A DNA stretch of 48,706 bases from Candidatus Woesearchaeota archaeon (GTDB taxonomy: Archaea; Nanobdellota; Nanobdellia; Woesearchaeales; SM23-78). Positions 7,353-16,259 of the stretch are shown here, in pieces. Made by a program: the position numbers and the translations under genes. The notes beneath the pieces were generated by a model. The model was given only the letters and a program-made list of their open reading frames with translations, was not told the origin of the DNA and did not search any database. Position 1 is the stretch's first letter, and each line of letters starts with the position of its first letter. The stretch is from assembly GCA_016930415.1 (NCBI GenBank), contig JAFGGS010000015.1:1-48706 (forward strand), written 5' to 3'.

Positions 7353-9608
7353 ATGTCAAGAACCACGTTTCAAGTCAGTCGTAAGGCATTGCTCTTATTC
7401 ATAGTCTCCCTGCTCGCGCTCTCCCTCATGGCTTCATCTGTGCTTGCCGCCGGCTATATATCCAGTCCGAACAGCCAGGTCAGCATCAAGGGAAATCGCG
7501 TCTCTATAAACGTCACATATAAGGAGAAGGTCATATTGACCGAAGCGAAGCTTTTCAGGGGCGGCGTCGAGGTCGCTTTGCAGACGCATCATTCCATGCC
7601 GACCAGCTTCCGCTGCGGAGAAGGCAAGAACACCTACATCTTTGACGAAGCCATGCGTTCAGAGGGGAATTACTCTTTTTTCATCAGGGTCGCTGATTGC
7701 GTGAATAACTTCAGGGAGGACTCGAGGAGTTTCTCGGTCACGTTCGTCCCTCCTCCTGGCTGCGGGGACAAGCTCCTCAACAGCACCGGCGGAGAGGAGT
7801 GCGATGACGGGAATACTGTCGACGGCGATGGTTGCAGCTCAAGATGCCTGAAGGAGGCTTGCGGGAACTCAAGAGTCGATGCCGGCGAGCTTTGCGATAA
7901 TTCTGATCTCAATGGTCTCTCATGCCTTTCCTTCGGATACGAAGGCGGCAACCTCTCGTGCATGAGGGATTGCAAGAAATTCGATTTCCAGAAGTGTTTT
8001 GGGAACGCGACGAAGAAGTGCGGCAACGGAGTGATCGATCTTGGCGAGGAATGCGATGGCAGCCTCTGGGGCCCTGTCACTGACTGCGTGTCATTCGACT
8101 CATCATTCACAGGAGGCATCCTTGAATGCAGTTCCTTGACCTGCAGGTTCCTGACTAATAAGTGTGAAGGCGTCGAGGGAGGGACTTGCGGCGACGGCCA
8201 AGTGGCTGTTGGGGAGGAGTGCGACAGCAGGGCCAGGAAGCAATGCTCTGATTTCGACAACTTCTTCGGCTCAAGCATAAAATGCACTGCAGGCTGCCTT
8301 TATGACACGACTGCCTGCCAGAAGCCGCCTCCTAAGTGCGGGGATGGAGAGGTCAACCTGGACGCTGGAGAGACTTGTGACGGCACGACCTTTGCAGGCA
8401 CCATGAAGAGCTGCGCAGACCTGACATCATATACTGGCGGGGTCTTGAGGTGCGATGCGTCCTGCTCGATAGACACTTCGACCTGTGGATTCGCCAATTC
8501 CCTTCCAGAGACTTGCTTTGACGGCATAAGGAACGAGACTGAGACTGACGTTGATTGCGGGGGCGTGTGTGCCTGCTGCCAGCCGTTGAAGAAGTGCGTC
8601 TCCAATACTGATTGCTGCTCATTGTTCTGCAAGGGAGGGTCTTGCGCAGAGCCCAGATGCGATGATGGCGTGAAGAATGGCCTCGAATCAGACGTCGATT
8701 GCGGCGGCGAGTGCGAGACTAGGTGCGCTGAGAACGCGCGTTGCGACAAGGGGACTGATTGCGTCACTAATTTCTGCCTGAACAACGTGTGCATACAGCC
8801 TAGCTGCGATGACGGCGTCGTGAACGGCAAGGAGGCTGATGTTGATTGCGGCGGCGAGTGCCCCTCTAAGTGCTCCTTAGGGCAGGCTTGCGAGGCCGCG
8901 ATAGATTGCGACTCTGCTTTCTGCGAGTATGGGATATGCAGCGTGGATAAGACTCTTGACAGCGACGGCGATGGTATCCCTGATTGGTGGGAGGACAAGT
9001 ACGGTCTTGACAAGTGGGATGCTTCTGACGCTAACAGGGATGCTGACGATGATGGCTTCTCTAACTTTGCAGAGTATGAGAACGGGACTGACCCGACTGT
9101 CTTTGACGAGGGCGGAAAGACTCACGTCTGGAACGTGCTGCTCTTCCTCTTCGGTCTCTTGCTGATGGGAGGGAGCACTTGGTTCTTGGTCTATTACAGG
9201 AAGACTTATCTTCCTGCGCAGAAGGCTTCTCTTAAGAAGGGCGCGTCTGTGTCTGGCGTTGCTGCTGGCGCACGTAGCGTCGTGCCGCCTCCTCCTGGCG
9301 TTTCTGGAGCTTCTGGAGCTTCCGGCTCTCCTGTCTCTTCTCAGAAGCAGGGCGTTGCCGTGCCTCCTCCTGCGGGTTCTTCTCTTGCTTCGGCGAGGAT
9401 TCCTCAGTCAGGTTCTCAGCAAAGATCATCTGCTCAAGCCCAGGCTTCTGCTAAGCCTACGAGCGCTTTGTTCGAGAAGCTGGGCGCGCTTGGTAAGGCT
9501 AAGGAGGAGAAGCCTGTTTCCCAGGGGCTTAAGGATCTCGTGGCTAAGAGAGGGGTTGATGCTAGAAAATCAGAAAAAGATAAAAAGCAGCCTTCCTCTA
9601 AGAAGTGA
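7353..9608 (+). CDS. Type I membrane surface protein with Myxococcus-type Cys repeats and a calcium-binding segment
   Basis: A protein of 751 residues with a clear signal peptide (RKALLLFIVSLLALSLMASS, cleavage after VLA). A beta domain follows, then at least five CGDG/CGNG...GEECD repeats of the Myxococcus Cys-rich type between about residues 135 and 375. After these come three CDDGVKNGLESDVDCGG-like modules. An Asp-rich stretch (DSDGDGIPDWWEDKYGLD, then NRDADDDGFSNFAEYENGTDP) has the thrombospondin type 3/EF-hand-like calcium pattern. A single membrane helix near residues 590-612 is followed by a cytoplasmic tail rich in Pro, Ser, Ala and Lys. The architecture suits a calcium-dependent adhesin or scaffold, which is inference. 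It is separate from the preceding gene by a T-rich 151-nt spacer. Confidence 0.85.
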   Translation: MSRTTFQVSRKALLLFIVSLLALSLMASSVLAAGYISSPNSQVSIKGNRVSINVTYKEKVILTEAKLFRGGVEVALQTHHSMPTSFRCGEGKNTYIFDEAMRSEGNYSFFIRVADCVNNFREDSRSFSVTFVPPPGCGDKLLNSTGGEECDDGNTVDGDGCSSRCLKEACGNSRVDAGELCDNSDLNGLSCLSFGYEGGNLSCMRDCKKFDFQKCFGNATKKCGNGVIDLGEECDGSLWGPVTDCVSFDSSFTGGILECSSLTCRFLTNKCEGVEGGTCGDGQVAVGEECDSRARKQCSDFDNFFGSSIKCTAGCLYDTTACQKPPPKCGDGEVNLDAGETCDGTTFAGTMKSCADLTSYTGGVLRCDASCSIDTSTCGFANSLPETCFDGIRNETETDVDCGGVCACCQPLKKCVSNTDCCSLFCKGGSCAEPRCDDGVKNGLESDVDCGGECETRCAENARCDKGTDCVTNFCLNNVCIQPSCDDGVVNGKEADVDCGGECPSKCSLGQACEAAIDCDSAFCEYGICSVDKTLDSDGDGIPDWWEDKYGLDKWDASDANRDADDDGFSNFAEYENGTDPTVFDEGGKTHVWNVLLFLFGLLLMGGSTWFLVYYRKTYLPAQKASLKKGASVSGVAAGARSVVPPPPGVSGASGASGSPVSSQKQGVAVPPPAGSSLASARIPQSGSQQRSSAQAQASAKPTSALFEKLGALGKAKEEKPVSQGLKDLVAKRGVDARKSEKDKKQPSSKK

Positions 9609-9625
9609 ATCCTGGCTTTAGGAGA

Positions 9626-9643
9626 GTTTTTGTTGTTTTTTTT
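9626..9643 (+). terminator. T-rich terminator tract
   Basis: Two T runs (five T, then eight T after a GTTG) shortly after the stop codon of the surface protein. Archaeal RNA polymerase terminates readily at such tracts; no clear stem is visible. Confidence 0.4.
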
Positions 9644-9717
9644 GTGACAGGTTTTGCTGTTTCCTCAAGTACGAGCCGGGATTCGAGTGTTTTTATTGCA
9701 GTCAAGGAGGTGTTTTT

Positions 9718-10236
9718 TTGGCAAGTCATTCACGTTCAGTCAGGCGAGCGGGTTCAAGGGCGCAGATCAATCAGGTGTTCATATACCTCGCGGCCATCCT
9801 AGTTATAGGGGCTATCGCTGTTATAGGTTCAAAGGCTATCTTAAGCATAATGTCCACTGACTGCGAGGCGAAGAACAGTGATTTCGTCCGTGATCTGAAC
9901 AGGTTTATAGGTGAGTACTCTGATAAGGGTTCTGTCCATTTCGAGGTCCTCCCTGCGCCTTGTAATGCTCGGGAAGTGTGTTTCGTGAGCTATTCGAAGA
10001 TAGGAAAGGCTCCTGTCACCCCTGATGTTGTCGTAATGGAGTCTGTCAGGGACAAGGCTGCCAACGTGTTCCTCAAGGGCGAGTTCACGTCTCCCGTCGG
10101 TTTGGCGGAGAAGCTGGAGGTTCCTTCAGCGTCTGCTCTGCTCTGCATCAATGTCTCTGGAGGATATTTCAAGCTCAAGTTCACAGGGATGGGCAGGACT
10201 ACTCTTGTGGAGCAGGACGTCAGGACTGCGGGCTGA
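9718..10236 (+). CDS. Small protein with type IV pilin-like N-terminus (first of four)
   Basis: A protein of 172 residues starting at TTG 9718, placed exactly behind GGAGGTG plus a T run. The N-terminus is strongly basic (SVRRAGSRAQ) and runs into a hydrophobic helix, INQVFIYLAAILVIGAIAVIG, with the A-Q junction expected of class III prepilin cleavage. The remainder is soluble, with four Cys (CEAK, CNAR, CFVS, CINV) that could form disulfides outside the cell. It opens a run of four same-strand genes of similar design (9718-12602). No homologue is recognised by name; pilin or pseudopilin is an inference from layout. Confidence 0.65.
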   Translation: MASHSRSVRRAGSRAQINQVFIYLAAILVIGAIAVIGSKAILSIMSTDCEAKNSDFVRDLNRFIGEYSDKGSVHFEVLPAPCNAREVCFVSYSKIGKAPVTPDVVVMESVRDKAANVFLKGEFTSPVGLAEKLEVPSASALLCINVSGGYFKLKFTGMGRTTLVEQDVRTAG

Positions 10237-10291
10237 TGGACAGCTGATGGACTATCCTATGCGTCATCATTTGCTTGATCATCATTATCAT

Positions 10292-10320
10292 CATCGTAGT
10301 TTATTATCATCGTAGTTTAT
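10292..10320 (+). repeat. 13-bp direct repeat in an AT-rich spacer
   Basis: CATCGTAGTTTAT appears at 10292-10304 and 10308-10320, inside a CATCAT-rich low-complexity stretch between two pilin-like genes. Probably slippage-derived. Confidence 0.75.
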
Positions 10321-10391
10321 CATCATAGTAATCAGCAAGATTATAGTAGTTAAAATAGTTAAGCGCACATTTTTTCGAGAGGTGAGAATAC

Positions 10392-11471
10392 TTGGCCGAG
10401 AGGCGCAGTCTTTTTTCAGGGAGGAGAGGCTTTGAGCTGCAGTTCAACTGGCTCTTTGTCTTGATAGCAGGAGCGATATTCCTGATGTTCTTCTTCTCTA
10501 TCATAAGGAACCAGTCAGACAGCTCGACAGAGGAGCGCGCGTCAGAGACACAGTCTGACGTGGATTTCTTATTCAGGGCGAGTCTCGGGAGCAGGTCAAG
10601 CGACAAGCTCGTCCCTCTTGGAGGGAGTGTTGAGTTCATGTGCGAGGATGGCGTGTCGCAGTACATAGTCGATGGCTCAAGAGTGTCTTCCCAATACAAT
10701 TACCTTGCAGTGTTCTCCCCTTCTCTTCTGGACGGCAAAGAGCTCTTTGTCAAGACAGATTTTTTCAGGGCTCCCTTCCATGTCATGCCTTTCCTTTTCG
10801 TGACCAACAAGGACACGCAGTACGTTTTCATAGGCGAGAGCCCGTTCCTTAAAAGCATATACTCCTCTATGCCAGAGAACGCCACTAAGAGGTTTCTTCC
10901 GCCAGCTGAAGGCGTCTCGCAGTTCAAGGACGGAAGCTTTGACAAGGTAATATTCGTGACTGACGAGAAGGGTTACGAGGACTCGTTCGCGGGGGTCAAG
11001 CTCTCGAAGTTCTCCAATGACAGGCTAAAAGAGGTCTCGCTCGTAGTGATCGCTCCTTTAGGAGGCATCGCCAATTACTACGGCGCAGCCACCTTCTACA
11101 GGCATTCAGACTCCGCGTTCCAGAGGGTTGATGAATCTTTTTTCTTCACTCCTGAGCTCGCGCTCGGCGCGGCTTATTCAGGTGACCTGGCCATTTATTC
11201 CTGTCAACTGGACAAGGCCTTGAAGCGCATGGGCCTGATAGCTTCCATACATGAGGAGCGGATCGGAAAGATCCTTGAGGAGTCTCGCTTCTCGTCTGCC
11301 TGCATCGACAGGTATTCCTCCATGAACTCTTACCTCGAGATTATGAAAGAGCTCTCGGACAGGAAGAATCTCGCCCTAGATGATTACGGCGAGCTGTTCG
11401 AAGCGATCCAGGGGATCAAGAGGGTCAACACCGAGCTTATAGACAAGACGCCGTGCCCGGCGATATATTGA
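10392..11471 (+). CDS. Pilin-like membrane-anchored protein of unknown function (second of four)
   Basis: A protein of 359 residues from TTG 10392, preceded by GAGGTGAGAATAC. Residues 1-14 are basic (RRSLFSGRRG), followed by the helix FNWLFVLIAGAIFLMFFFSI at about 18-37, so the bulk is extracytoplasmic. The G-F-E-L-Q junction departs from the usual G-Q of class III signals, so cleavage is uncertain. The body is mixed alpha/beta with four well-spaced Cys (CEDG, CQLD, CIDR, and the near C-terminal CPA). No domain is recognised. Position between two clearer pilin-like genes suggests a larger minor-pilin or tip-type subunit. Confidence 0.6.
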   Translation: MAERRSLFSGRRGFELQFNWLFVLIAGAIFLMFFFSIIRNQSDSSTEERASETQSDVDFLFRASLGSRSSDKLVPLGGSVEFMCEDGVSQYIVDGSRVSSQYNYLAVFSPSLLDGKELFVKTDFFRAPFHVMPFLFVTNKDTQYVFIGESPFLKSIYSSMPENATKRFLPPAEGVSQFKDGSFDKVIFVTDEKGYEDSFAGVKLSKFSNDRLKEVSLVVIAPLGGIANYYGAATFYRHSDSAFQRVDESFFFTPELALGAAYSGDLAIYSCQLDKALKRMGLIASIHEERIGKILEESRFSSACIDRYSSMNSYLEIMKELSDRKNLALDDYGELFEAIQGIKRVNTELIDKTPCPAIY

Positions 11472-11524
11472 TGTTAGATTATGAACTGCCAGGTTATTAA
11501 CTCGCGTGATTATGCGTGATCAGG

Positions 11525-12052
11525 ATGAGACGAACTGAAAAAAGAGGCGGATCCTGCTGGAAGAGAGGTCAGATGCAGTCGACCGAGACCATATTCGTGG
11601 TCATAATAATCATAGTCATCGTCTTGCTCGGGTTCGTGTTCTATTCTAGGGTGCAGGAGTCGAGCATCAAGGAGAAGCAGCGCGAGCAGCGAGTCCTTCG
11701 GATGATCACCCTGGCTCACGCGCTCTCCAACTGGCCTGAGCTGGAGTGCTCGACCTTGGAGTCGAGGGATTTCGACTGCATCGACAGGCTGAAGCTTGGC
11801 GTCCTTTCTGATTTCATTAACGTGAGCAGGCAGGATGACACTTATGCTTTCAAATATTATAATGACTTGCTCAGGCGCTCCAGGATTGTGATAACAGAAG
11901 TCTACTCCCACACTGATAAAGAGTCCTGGGTCGTGTATGACAATTCAGTTGAGTCTGCCTCTAAGGAGACTGTCTTCATCCCCGTGAACGTGTTCGATCC
12001 GACTGATCACACCTTCACGTTCGCCATGATGGAGCTTTCGCTGTATGAATGA
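11525..12052 (+). CDS. Small protein with class III pilin-like signal (third of four)
   Basis: 175 residues from ATG 11525; an in-frame GTG at 11516 is an alternative adding three residues. The N-terminus WKRGQMQSTETIFVVIIIIV is the clearest class III signal here: basic residues, G-Q, a Glu a few residues in, then an Ile/Val-rich helix. The rest is soluble with two Cys (ECST, DCID), and residues EQRVLRMITLAHALSNWPELECS look amphipathic. By family knowledge such proteins are cleaved by a FlaK/PibD-type peptidase and assembled by a type IV pilus machine; neither is in this window. Confidence 0.65.
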   Translation: MRRTEKRGGSCWKRGQMQSTETIFVVIIIIVIVLLGFVFYSRVQESSIKEKQREQRVLRMITLAHALSNWPELECSTLESRDFDCIDRLKLGVLSDFINVSRQDDTYAFKYYNDLLRRSRIVITEVYSHTDKESWVVYDNSVESASKETVFIPVNVFDPTDHTFTFAMMELSLYE

Positions 12053-12077
12053 GTTATGAATTCCAAGCCGAACTACC

Positions 12078-12602
12078 ATGAAATCAGAACCAGAACTAGA
12101 TTCAAGATCAGGATCGAGGCGTCTTAAGAGGCGCGCCCAGCTAGAGATGATAGGCTTGATAGTCATAGTCATAATGGTCATCACAGTCATGCTGGTATAC
12201 CTGGTCTACAAGGTGAACAATCCTTCTGAGAGCATAAAAAGGGGTTATGTCAACAAGGAGCTCGCTTCGAACTTCCTCATCACCATCACGAAGGTGAACG
12301 TCAAGGAGTGCCCTCAGCAGACCCTCACAGACCTAGTCACTGACTGCGCCAACACGGCCAGGAGATCCATATACTGCGGCGGGGAGAAGAGCTGTGTCGT
12401 TGCCAACAAGACTCTTTATGACATCCTCACTCCTACTATGGATGAGCTTGGCAAGGATTTCGAGTTCTCAGTTGAGCGTGCAGACCTTAATTACACCGGC
12501 GCTTGCAAGGATAAGGAGCGGGTCCAGGCAGTGCAGGTCTTCACGTTGTTCCCTAGCATGGAGCGCATCCGCTTGACCCTTAATGTCTGCGACGCAGATT
12601 AG
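12078..12602 (+). CDS. Small protein with pilin-like N-terminus (fourth of four)
   Basis: A protein of 174 residues from ATG 12078. The N-terminus is basic (SRSGSRRLKRRAQ) and leads into LEMIGLIVIVIMVITVMLVY with the A-Q junction and an early Glu, matching class III prepilin layout. The soluble part has Cys at CPQQ, CANT, CGGEKSC, CKDK and a final CDAD. Its 3' end overlaps the convergent membrane protein gene by 23 nt (12580-12602), so both C-termini are encoded by the same bases. Confidence 0.65.
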   Translation: MKSEPELDSRSGSRRLKRRAQLEMIGLIVIVIMVITVMLVYLVYKVNNPSESIKRGYVNKELASNFLITITKVNVKECPQQTLTDLVTDCANTARRSIYCGGEKSCVVANKTLYDILTPTMDELGKDFEFSVERADLNYTGACKDKERVQAVQVFTLFPSMERIRLTLNVCDAD

Positions 12603-13338
12603 TCCTGGCGCCGGAGGCTTCTGTTTTAGGCTTGGCTTTCGGTTCTGCTTCTTCAGGTTTTGTCGCTGTTATTTTCGTTTCAGTCTCTTCGAAGAAAGAA
12701 GGGTTCTCTTTCAGATACTTGTCGAACATCCTTGAGAAGAGAGGCATCCTCAGTTTCTTGAAATAGTAATATCCTATGGCTGACGTGAGGAGGGCTCCTC
12801 CAGCGTCTACTATGAGATCCCACATGGTGTCTGGCAGGCCTGACCTCTGCATGTTCAGGCCGAATGACTGATCCATGGTGAACTCGAATATCTCCCACAG
12901 CGCACCTATCCCTAAGGCGAAGAAGAAAGAGAACGCGGACATCCATGCAGGTTTGGTCCTTATCTTGTTCTTGTGGTATAGCGTGTATAGTATCATGAAC
13001 CCTGCGAATCCCAATGCCATGCCTGCCCCTGCGTGGATGACTATGTCCCACCACGCGTACTTCCGATAGTATCCCATGATCTCTCCTAGAAAAAGTGTCG
13101 CGTAGATGAATATTATGATCCCAAGCTCGAATTCATCAGGGATCTGTATCTTGTACTTCTTCTCGAACATCTGGGGCAGGAACGTAAGGAAGAGTATAAG
13201 GCTTGATGAGAAGAGTATCGGCCAGGACTTGTTCATGATCGCGACGATCATGGCCACTACTAGCGTGCCTCTGAGAAAGTATGAGAATCCCACTTGCGCT
13301 TTTTCAGCGAGATTCCTTGCTTCCCTGAACTGTTTCAT
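12580..13338 (-). CDS. Multi-spanning membrane protein, DUF2238/YjdF-like
   Basis: A protein of 252 residues with about six membrane helices. The motifs IVIHAGAGMALGFAGFMILY, GALWEIFEFTMD and LPDTMWDLIVDAGGALLTS fit the DUF2238 (YjdF) family, in which a WEIxE motif and a DTxxDL motif lie near the membrane. The family has no established reaction. The C-terminal 50 residues are hydrophilic and rich in Lys, Glu and Pro, probably cytoplasmic. Upstream, GATAAAC and GTTTATC form a 7-bp inverted repeat (13344-13350 and 13362-13368) about 10-30 nt before the ATG, which may include the promoter or an operator. Confidence 0.75.
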   Translation of the reverse strand: MKQFREARNLAEKAQVGFSYFLRGTLVVAMIVAIMNKSWPILFSSSLILFLTFLPQMFEKKYKIQIPDEFELGIIIFIYATLFLGEIMGYYRKYAWWDIVIHAGAGMALGFAGFMILYTLYHKNKIRTKPAWMSAFSFFFALGIGALWEIFEFTMDQSFGLNMQRSGLPDTMWDLIVDAGGALLTSAIGYYYFKKLRMPLFSRMFDKYLKENPSFFEETETKITATKPEEAEPKAKPKTEASGARTNLRRRH

Positions 13339-13472
13339 CCTCGGATAAACTTTGCTTTCCGGTTTATCTATGTTTCGTTTTCAGCATCCTATTCATGTTG
13401 TTTTCGATTCTCTCCTAGTTCTCCCTGTTTTCTTCTCTCCCTTCTCTCTTCGCATAGCGACGCATAGCAAAC

Positions 13473-13480
13473 TTTAAATA
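13473..13480 (+). promoter_or_regulatory. TATA box for a leaderless ABC transporter transcript
   Basis: TTTAAATA centred 27-28 nt before the ATG at 13504, so transcription should start at or next to the start codon. Confidence 0.6.
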
Positions 13481-13503
13481 TGCTCTGTGGGAGTCTTTTC
13501 TTA

Positions 13504-14499
13504 ATGGCGGGTGTGATACTGAGGATAGACGCTGTCAGCAAGAGCTTTCTGAAGCGCAGGATACTCAAGAACGTGTCTTTAAGTGTGGAGGAAGGGGAGA
13601 TCTTGGGTCTGATAGGCTCTAGCGGCAGCGGCAAGACCACTCTCCTGAAGTCCATAACTGGTTTCTACAGGCCTGAGGCTGGTGATGTGAGGTTTCGCCA
13701 CTTCGGTCTTTTGAAGAGAAAAGGGGCTGAGAAAGATCCTTTCGTCTCCGTGTTTTCTGAGAACTCCTTCGCAAAGACGATATTCGGATTCGCAAGCCAG
13801 ACCCCTTCTTTCTATGAGAACCTGACCGTCCGGGAAAACATGCTTTATTTCGGCTCCCTCTTTGGACTGAAGCACAAGGAGCTGGAATCGAACACTGATA
13901 TCTTGCTCACGCTCATGGGCTTGAAGAGCCATCAGGATAATCTTGCAGGAAAGCTCTCGGGCGGCATGCAGCGCAGGCTGGACATCGCGTGCGCGCTCAT
14001 ACATGATCCTGCCATCCTCATCCTGGACGAGCCCACGTCAGACTTGGATCCGACGCTTCGCAATCATATCTGGAGCCTTGTCAAGAAGATAAACAGGCGG
14101 GGTACGACCGTCATATTGGCGAGCCATCACTTGTCAGAGGTCGAGACTTTCTGTTCCAGGATCGCAATCATCAAGGATGGATCCGTCATCGACGTGGACA
14201 CTCCTTCAAAGCTCAAGGCTAAGTATGCTGAGACCCAGGAGATCTCGATCCAGGCTTATCCTGGCAACTATCAGTCCATCCTTGCGCGGCTCAAGAAGAA
14301 GTGCGGGGACATTGATACCATGGACATATCCTCTGAAGGGCTGGTCATATCCTCTTCTGACACCAAGAATGTCCTTCACGAGGTACTTCACGTGCTTGAG
14401 AAGCTTGACGAGGAGCTTGTGGACATCAACGTGTCAAAACCAGGTCTTGACGAGCTGTTCACGCAGCTTAACAGGGAAGATAGGGGGGATGCTGCATGA
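13504..14499 (+). CDS. ABC transporter ATP-binding protein
   Basis: A protein of 331 residues that energises an exporter formed with the next gene. Nucleotide-binding features are complete: Walker A GSSGSGKTTLLKS, a Q-loop region (FASQTPSFYENLTVRENM), signature LSGGMQRRLDIACAL, Walker B AILILDEPTSDLDP, and the switch His in ILASHHLSEVE. The C-terminal 90 residues form the extra domain common in ABC-2 drug, lipid or polysaccharide exporters. I chose ATG 13504 rather than the upstream ATG 13480 because the latter lies inside the TATA element. The stop overlaps the permease start by four bases (ATGA), implying translational coupling. Substrate unknown. Confidence 0.93.
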   Translation: MAGVILRIDAVSKSFLKRRILKNVSLSVEEGEILGLIGSSGSGKTTLLKSITGFYRPEAGDVRFRHFGLLKRKGAEKDPFVSVFSENSFAKTIFGFASQTPSFYENLTVRENMLYFGSLFGLKHKELESNTDILLTLMGLKSHQDNLAGKLSGGMQRRLDIACALIHDPAILILDEPTSDLDPTLRNHIWSLVKKINRRGTTVILASHHLSEVETFCSRIAIIKDGSVIDVDTPSKLKAKYAETQEISIQAYPGNYQSILARLKKKCGDIDTMDISSEGLVISSSDTKNVLHEVLHVLEKLDEELVDINVSKPGLDELFTQLNREDRGDAA

Positions 14500-16259
14500 G
14501 ATTCACCAGCATCATAAAGAAGAACTTCAAGCTGCTCCTGAGAAGCAAGTCGTCCGCCTTCATCCTGCTGGCAGGCCCGATATTGATAATCCTCATAGTG
14601 GGCTTGTTCTTCAATGGCAAGAGCGCCTACGACTTGAGCTTGGGATACTGTGCGCCCGTCCCTAATGATCTTACCAGGTCCTTTATATCCTCTCTGGAGA
14701 AGAACGGCTTTGTGGTGTATGATTTCAACAACGAGTCTTCATGCACTGACAAGATAAAGCAGGGCGTCATCCACACCTGCATCTTGTTCCCTCAGGATTT
14801 CAAGGTCAGCAACGACCAGTCTACTGAGCTTCGGTTCATCGTGGATTATTCCAGGGTCAACCTGGTCTACAAGGTGATTGACGCGGTCTCTGAGATCATC
14901 GAGTTCGAGACGAGGGAGGTGAGCTATTCTCTTACCAACACCTTGATTTCCAGGATAGATTCTACTCTCTCTGGTCTTGAGAAGCAAGAAGAGCTTGAGG
15001 AGCGTATTTCAGGGCTCGAGGTTGACATCTCGAAGGATTTCGACTCGCTCAAGTCAGGTGTTGACAGCATCGACTTCTCGACGGGCTCTGTCTCTCTTCG
15101 TTCCTTGAGGTCGAAGCTTGGGAATTCCCAGGACTCCCTGGATGACCTGATTGTCAAGTATGGTGAGTTCTCCGAATACTCTTATGAGATGCTTGACGAG
15201 CTGGAAGGATATCTTGATTCCAACAAGAGTGATGAGATTAGGGCAGAGCTTGACCTGATGAGCCAAGAGGTGGCTTCCCTTCAGAACGCGTCCCTTGACG
15301 ACTTGAACGCTTCTCTTCAGGAGCTCTCTGATGCTGATGAACGGCTGACCGGCTTGTTCGAGAGGCTCCAGGAGAACGAGCGCCTCGCGGATTCAGTGAA
15401 GAAGATTGTCTCGAGGACTGAGGAGCACCTTTCTTCTTTTAGGGATTCGCTCTCTTCATTGTCAAAAGGCACTAGTGGCATGCGGGAGCGTCTTGAAGAG
15501 ATAGACATTACAAGGGCTGAGAGCATCGTAAGCCCTGTAAACACTAAGATAGAGCCTTTGATGTCTGAGTCCTCTAACTTCCAGTTCGCATTCCCTTTCC
15601 TGGTGATCCTCTTGGTGATGTTCGCTTCCCTGATGATATCAAGCACGCTCATAATATTTGAGCGCTCTTCCAGGGCAGTGTTTCGCAACTTCATGACTCC
15701 TATCGACAGGAAGATGTTCATATCAGCCCATTTCCTGACTGTCCTATTGATCGTGCTGCTCCAGTCTCTCCTGATACTCCTGATATCCTACTTAGCCATG
15801 AAGTTCGCCCTCTTCTCAAGCATCCTCTCAGTGGTCGCGGTCATATTTGTGGCTTCAGTCTTCTTCATCGCTCTCGGCCTGATGATAGGATTCGTCTTCG
15901 CCTCTCAGGAGGGTGCCATGATGGCTTCCCTCGTGCTGGGTTCGACCTTCCTCTTCATCTCGAACTTGGTGGTGCCGCTTGAGAGCATCTCACAAGGACT
16001 TGCAGGCATAATCAGGTTCAATCCTTTCATAATATTCTCTGAGTTCCTGAGGAAAGCCTTGCTCTTCAATCTTCCCCTTTCTGATGCCGTCCTTGAGCTC
16101 TCGATCCTGCTTTTGATAGCCCTAGTCATACTCGTGCCGGCGTTGCTTGGCAGGAACGTCTTTCATGACGCTAAGAGGTATTGGGTGAAACGCAAGGGAA
16201 AGAGGCCTGAGAATAAACTGCGCGGCAACGCAGACAAGGATTGGCTTGACGACCTCTGA
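14496..16259 (+). CDS. ABC-2 type permease with large extracellular coiled-coil loop
   Basis: A protein of 587 residues. One membrane helix at about residues 17-37 (SAFILLAGPILIILIVGLFF) is followed by a loop of roughly 330 residues outside the membrane, then about five helices from residue 365 onward (FLVILLVMFASLMISSTLII and following). This is the ABC-2 layout of exporter permeases. The loop contains a long Leu/Glu/Ser-rich heptad-like region (about residues 160-345), a coiled coil much longer than in plain ABC-2 permeases, recalling YhgE/Pip-type proteins. It could reach across the cell surface layer. The gene ends one base before the convergent aminotransferase stop. Confidence 0.85.
   Translation: MRFTSIIKKNFKLLLRSKSSAFILLAGPILIILIVGLFFNGKSAYDLSLGYCAPVPNDLTRSFISSLEKNGFVVYDFNNESSCTDKIKQGVIHTCILFPQDFKVSNDQSTELRFIVDYSRVNLVYKVIDAVSEIIEFETREVSYSLTNTLISRIDSTLSGLEKQEELEERISGLEVDISKDFDSLKSGVDSIDFSTGSVSLRSLRSKLGNSQDSLDDLIVKYGEFSEYSYEMLDELEGYLDSNKSDEIRAELDLMSQEVASLQNASLDDLNASLQELSDADERLTGLFERLQENERLADSVKKIVSRTEEHLSSFRDSLSSLSKGTSGMRERLEEIDITRAESIVSPVNTKIEPLMSESSNFQFAFPFLVILLVMFASLMISSTLIIFERSSRAVFRNFMTPIDRKMFISAHFLTVLLIVLLQSLLILLISYLAMKFALFSSILSVVAVIFVASVFFIALGLMIGFVFASQEGAMMASLVLGSTFLFISNLVVPLESISQGLAGIIRFNPFIIFSEFLRKALLFNLPLSDAVLELSILLLIALVILVPALLGRNVFHDAKRYWVKRKGKRPENKLRGNADKDWLDDL

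Noticed and set aside
8300-9013. Long antisense open frames inside the Cys-rich surface genes
   Set aside because: They mirror repetitive coding sequence on the other strand, lack ribosome binding sites and have no recognisable features.
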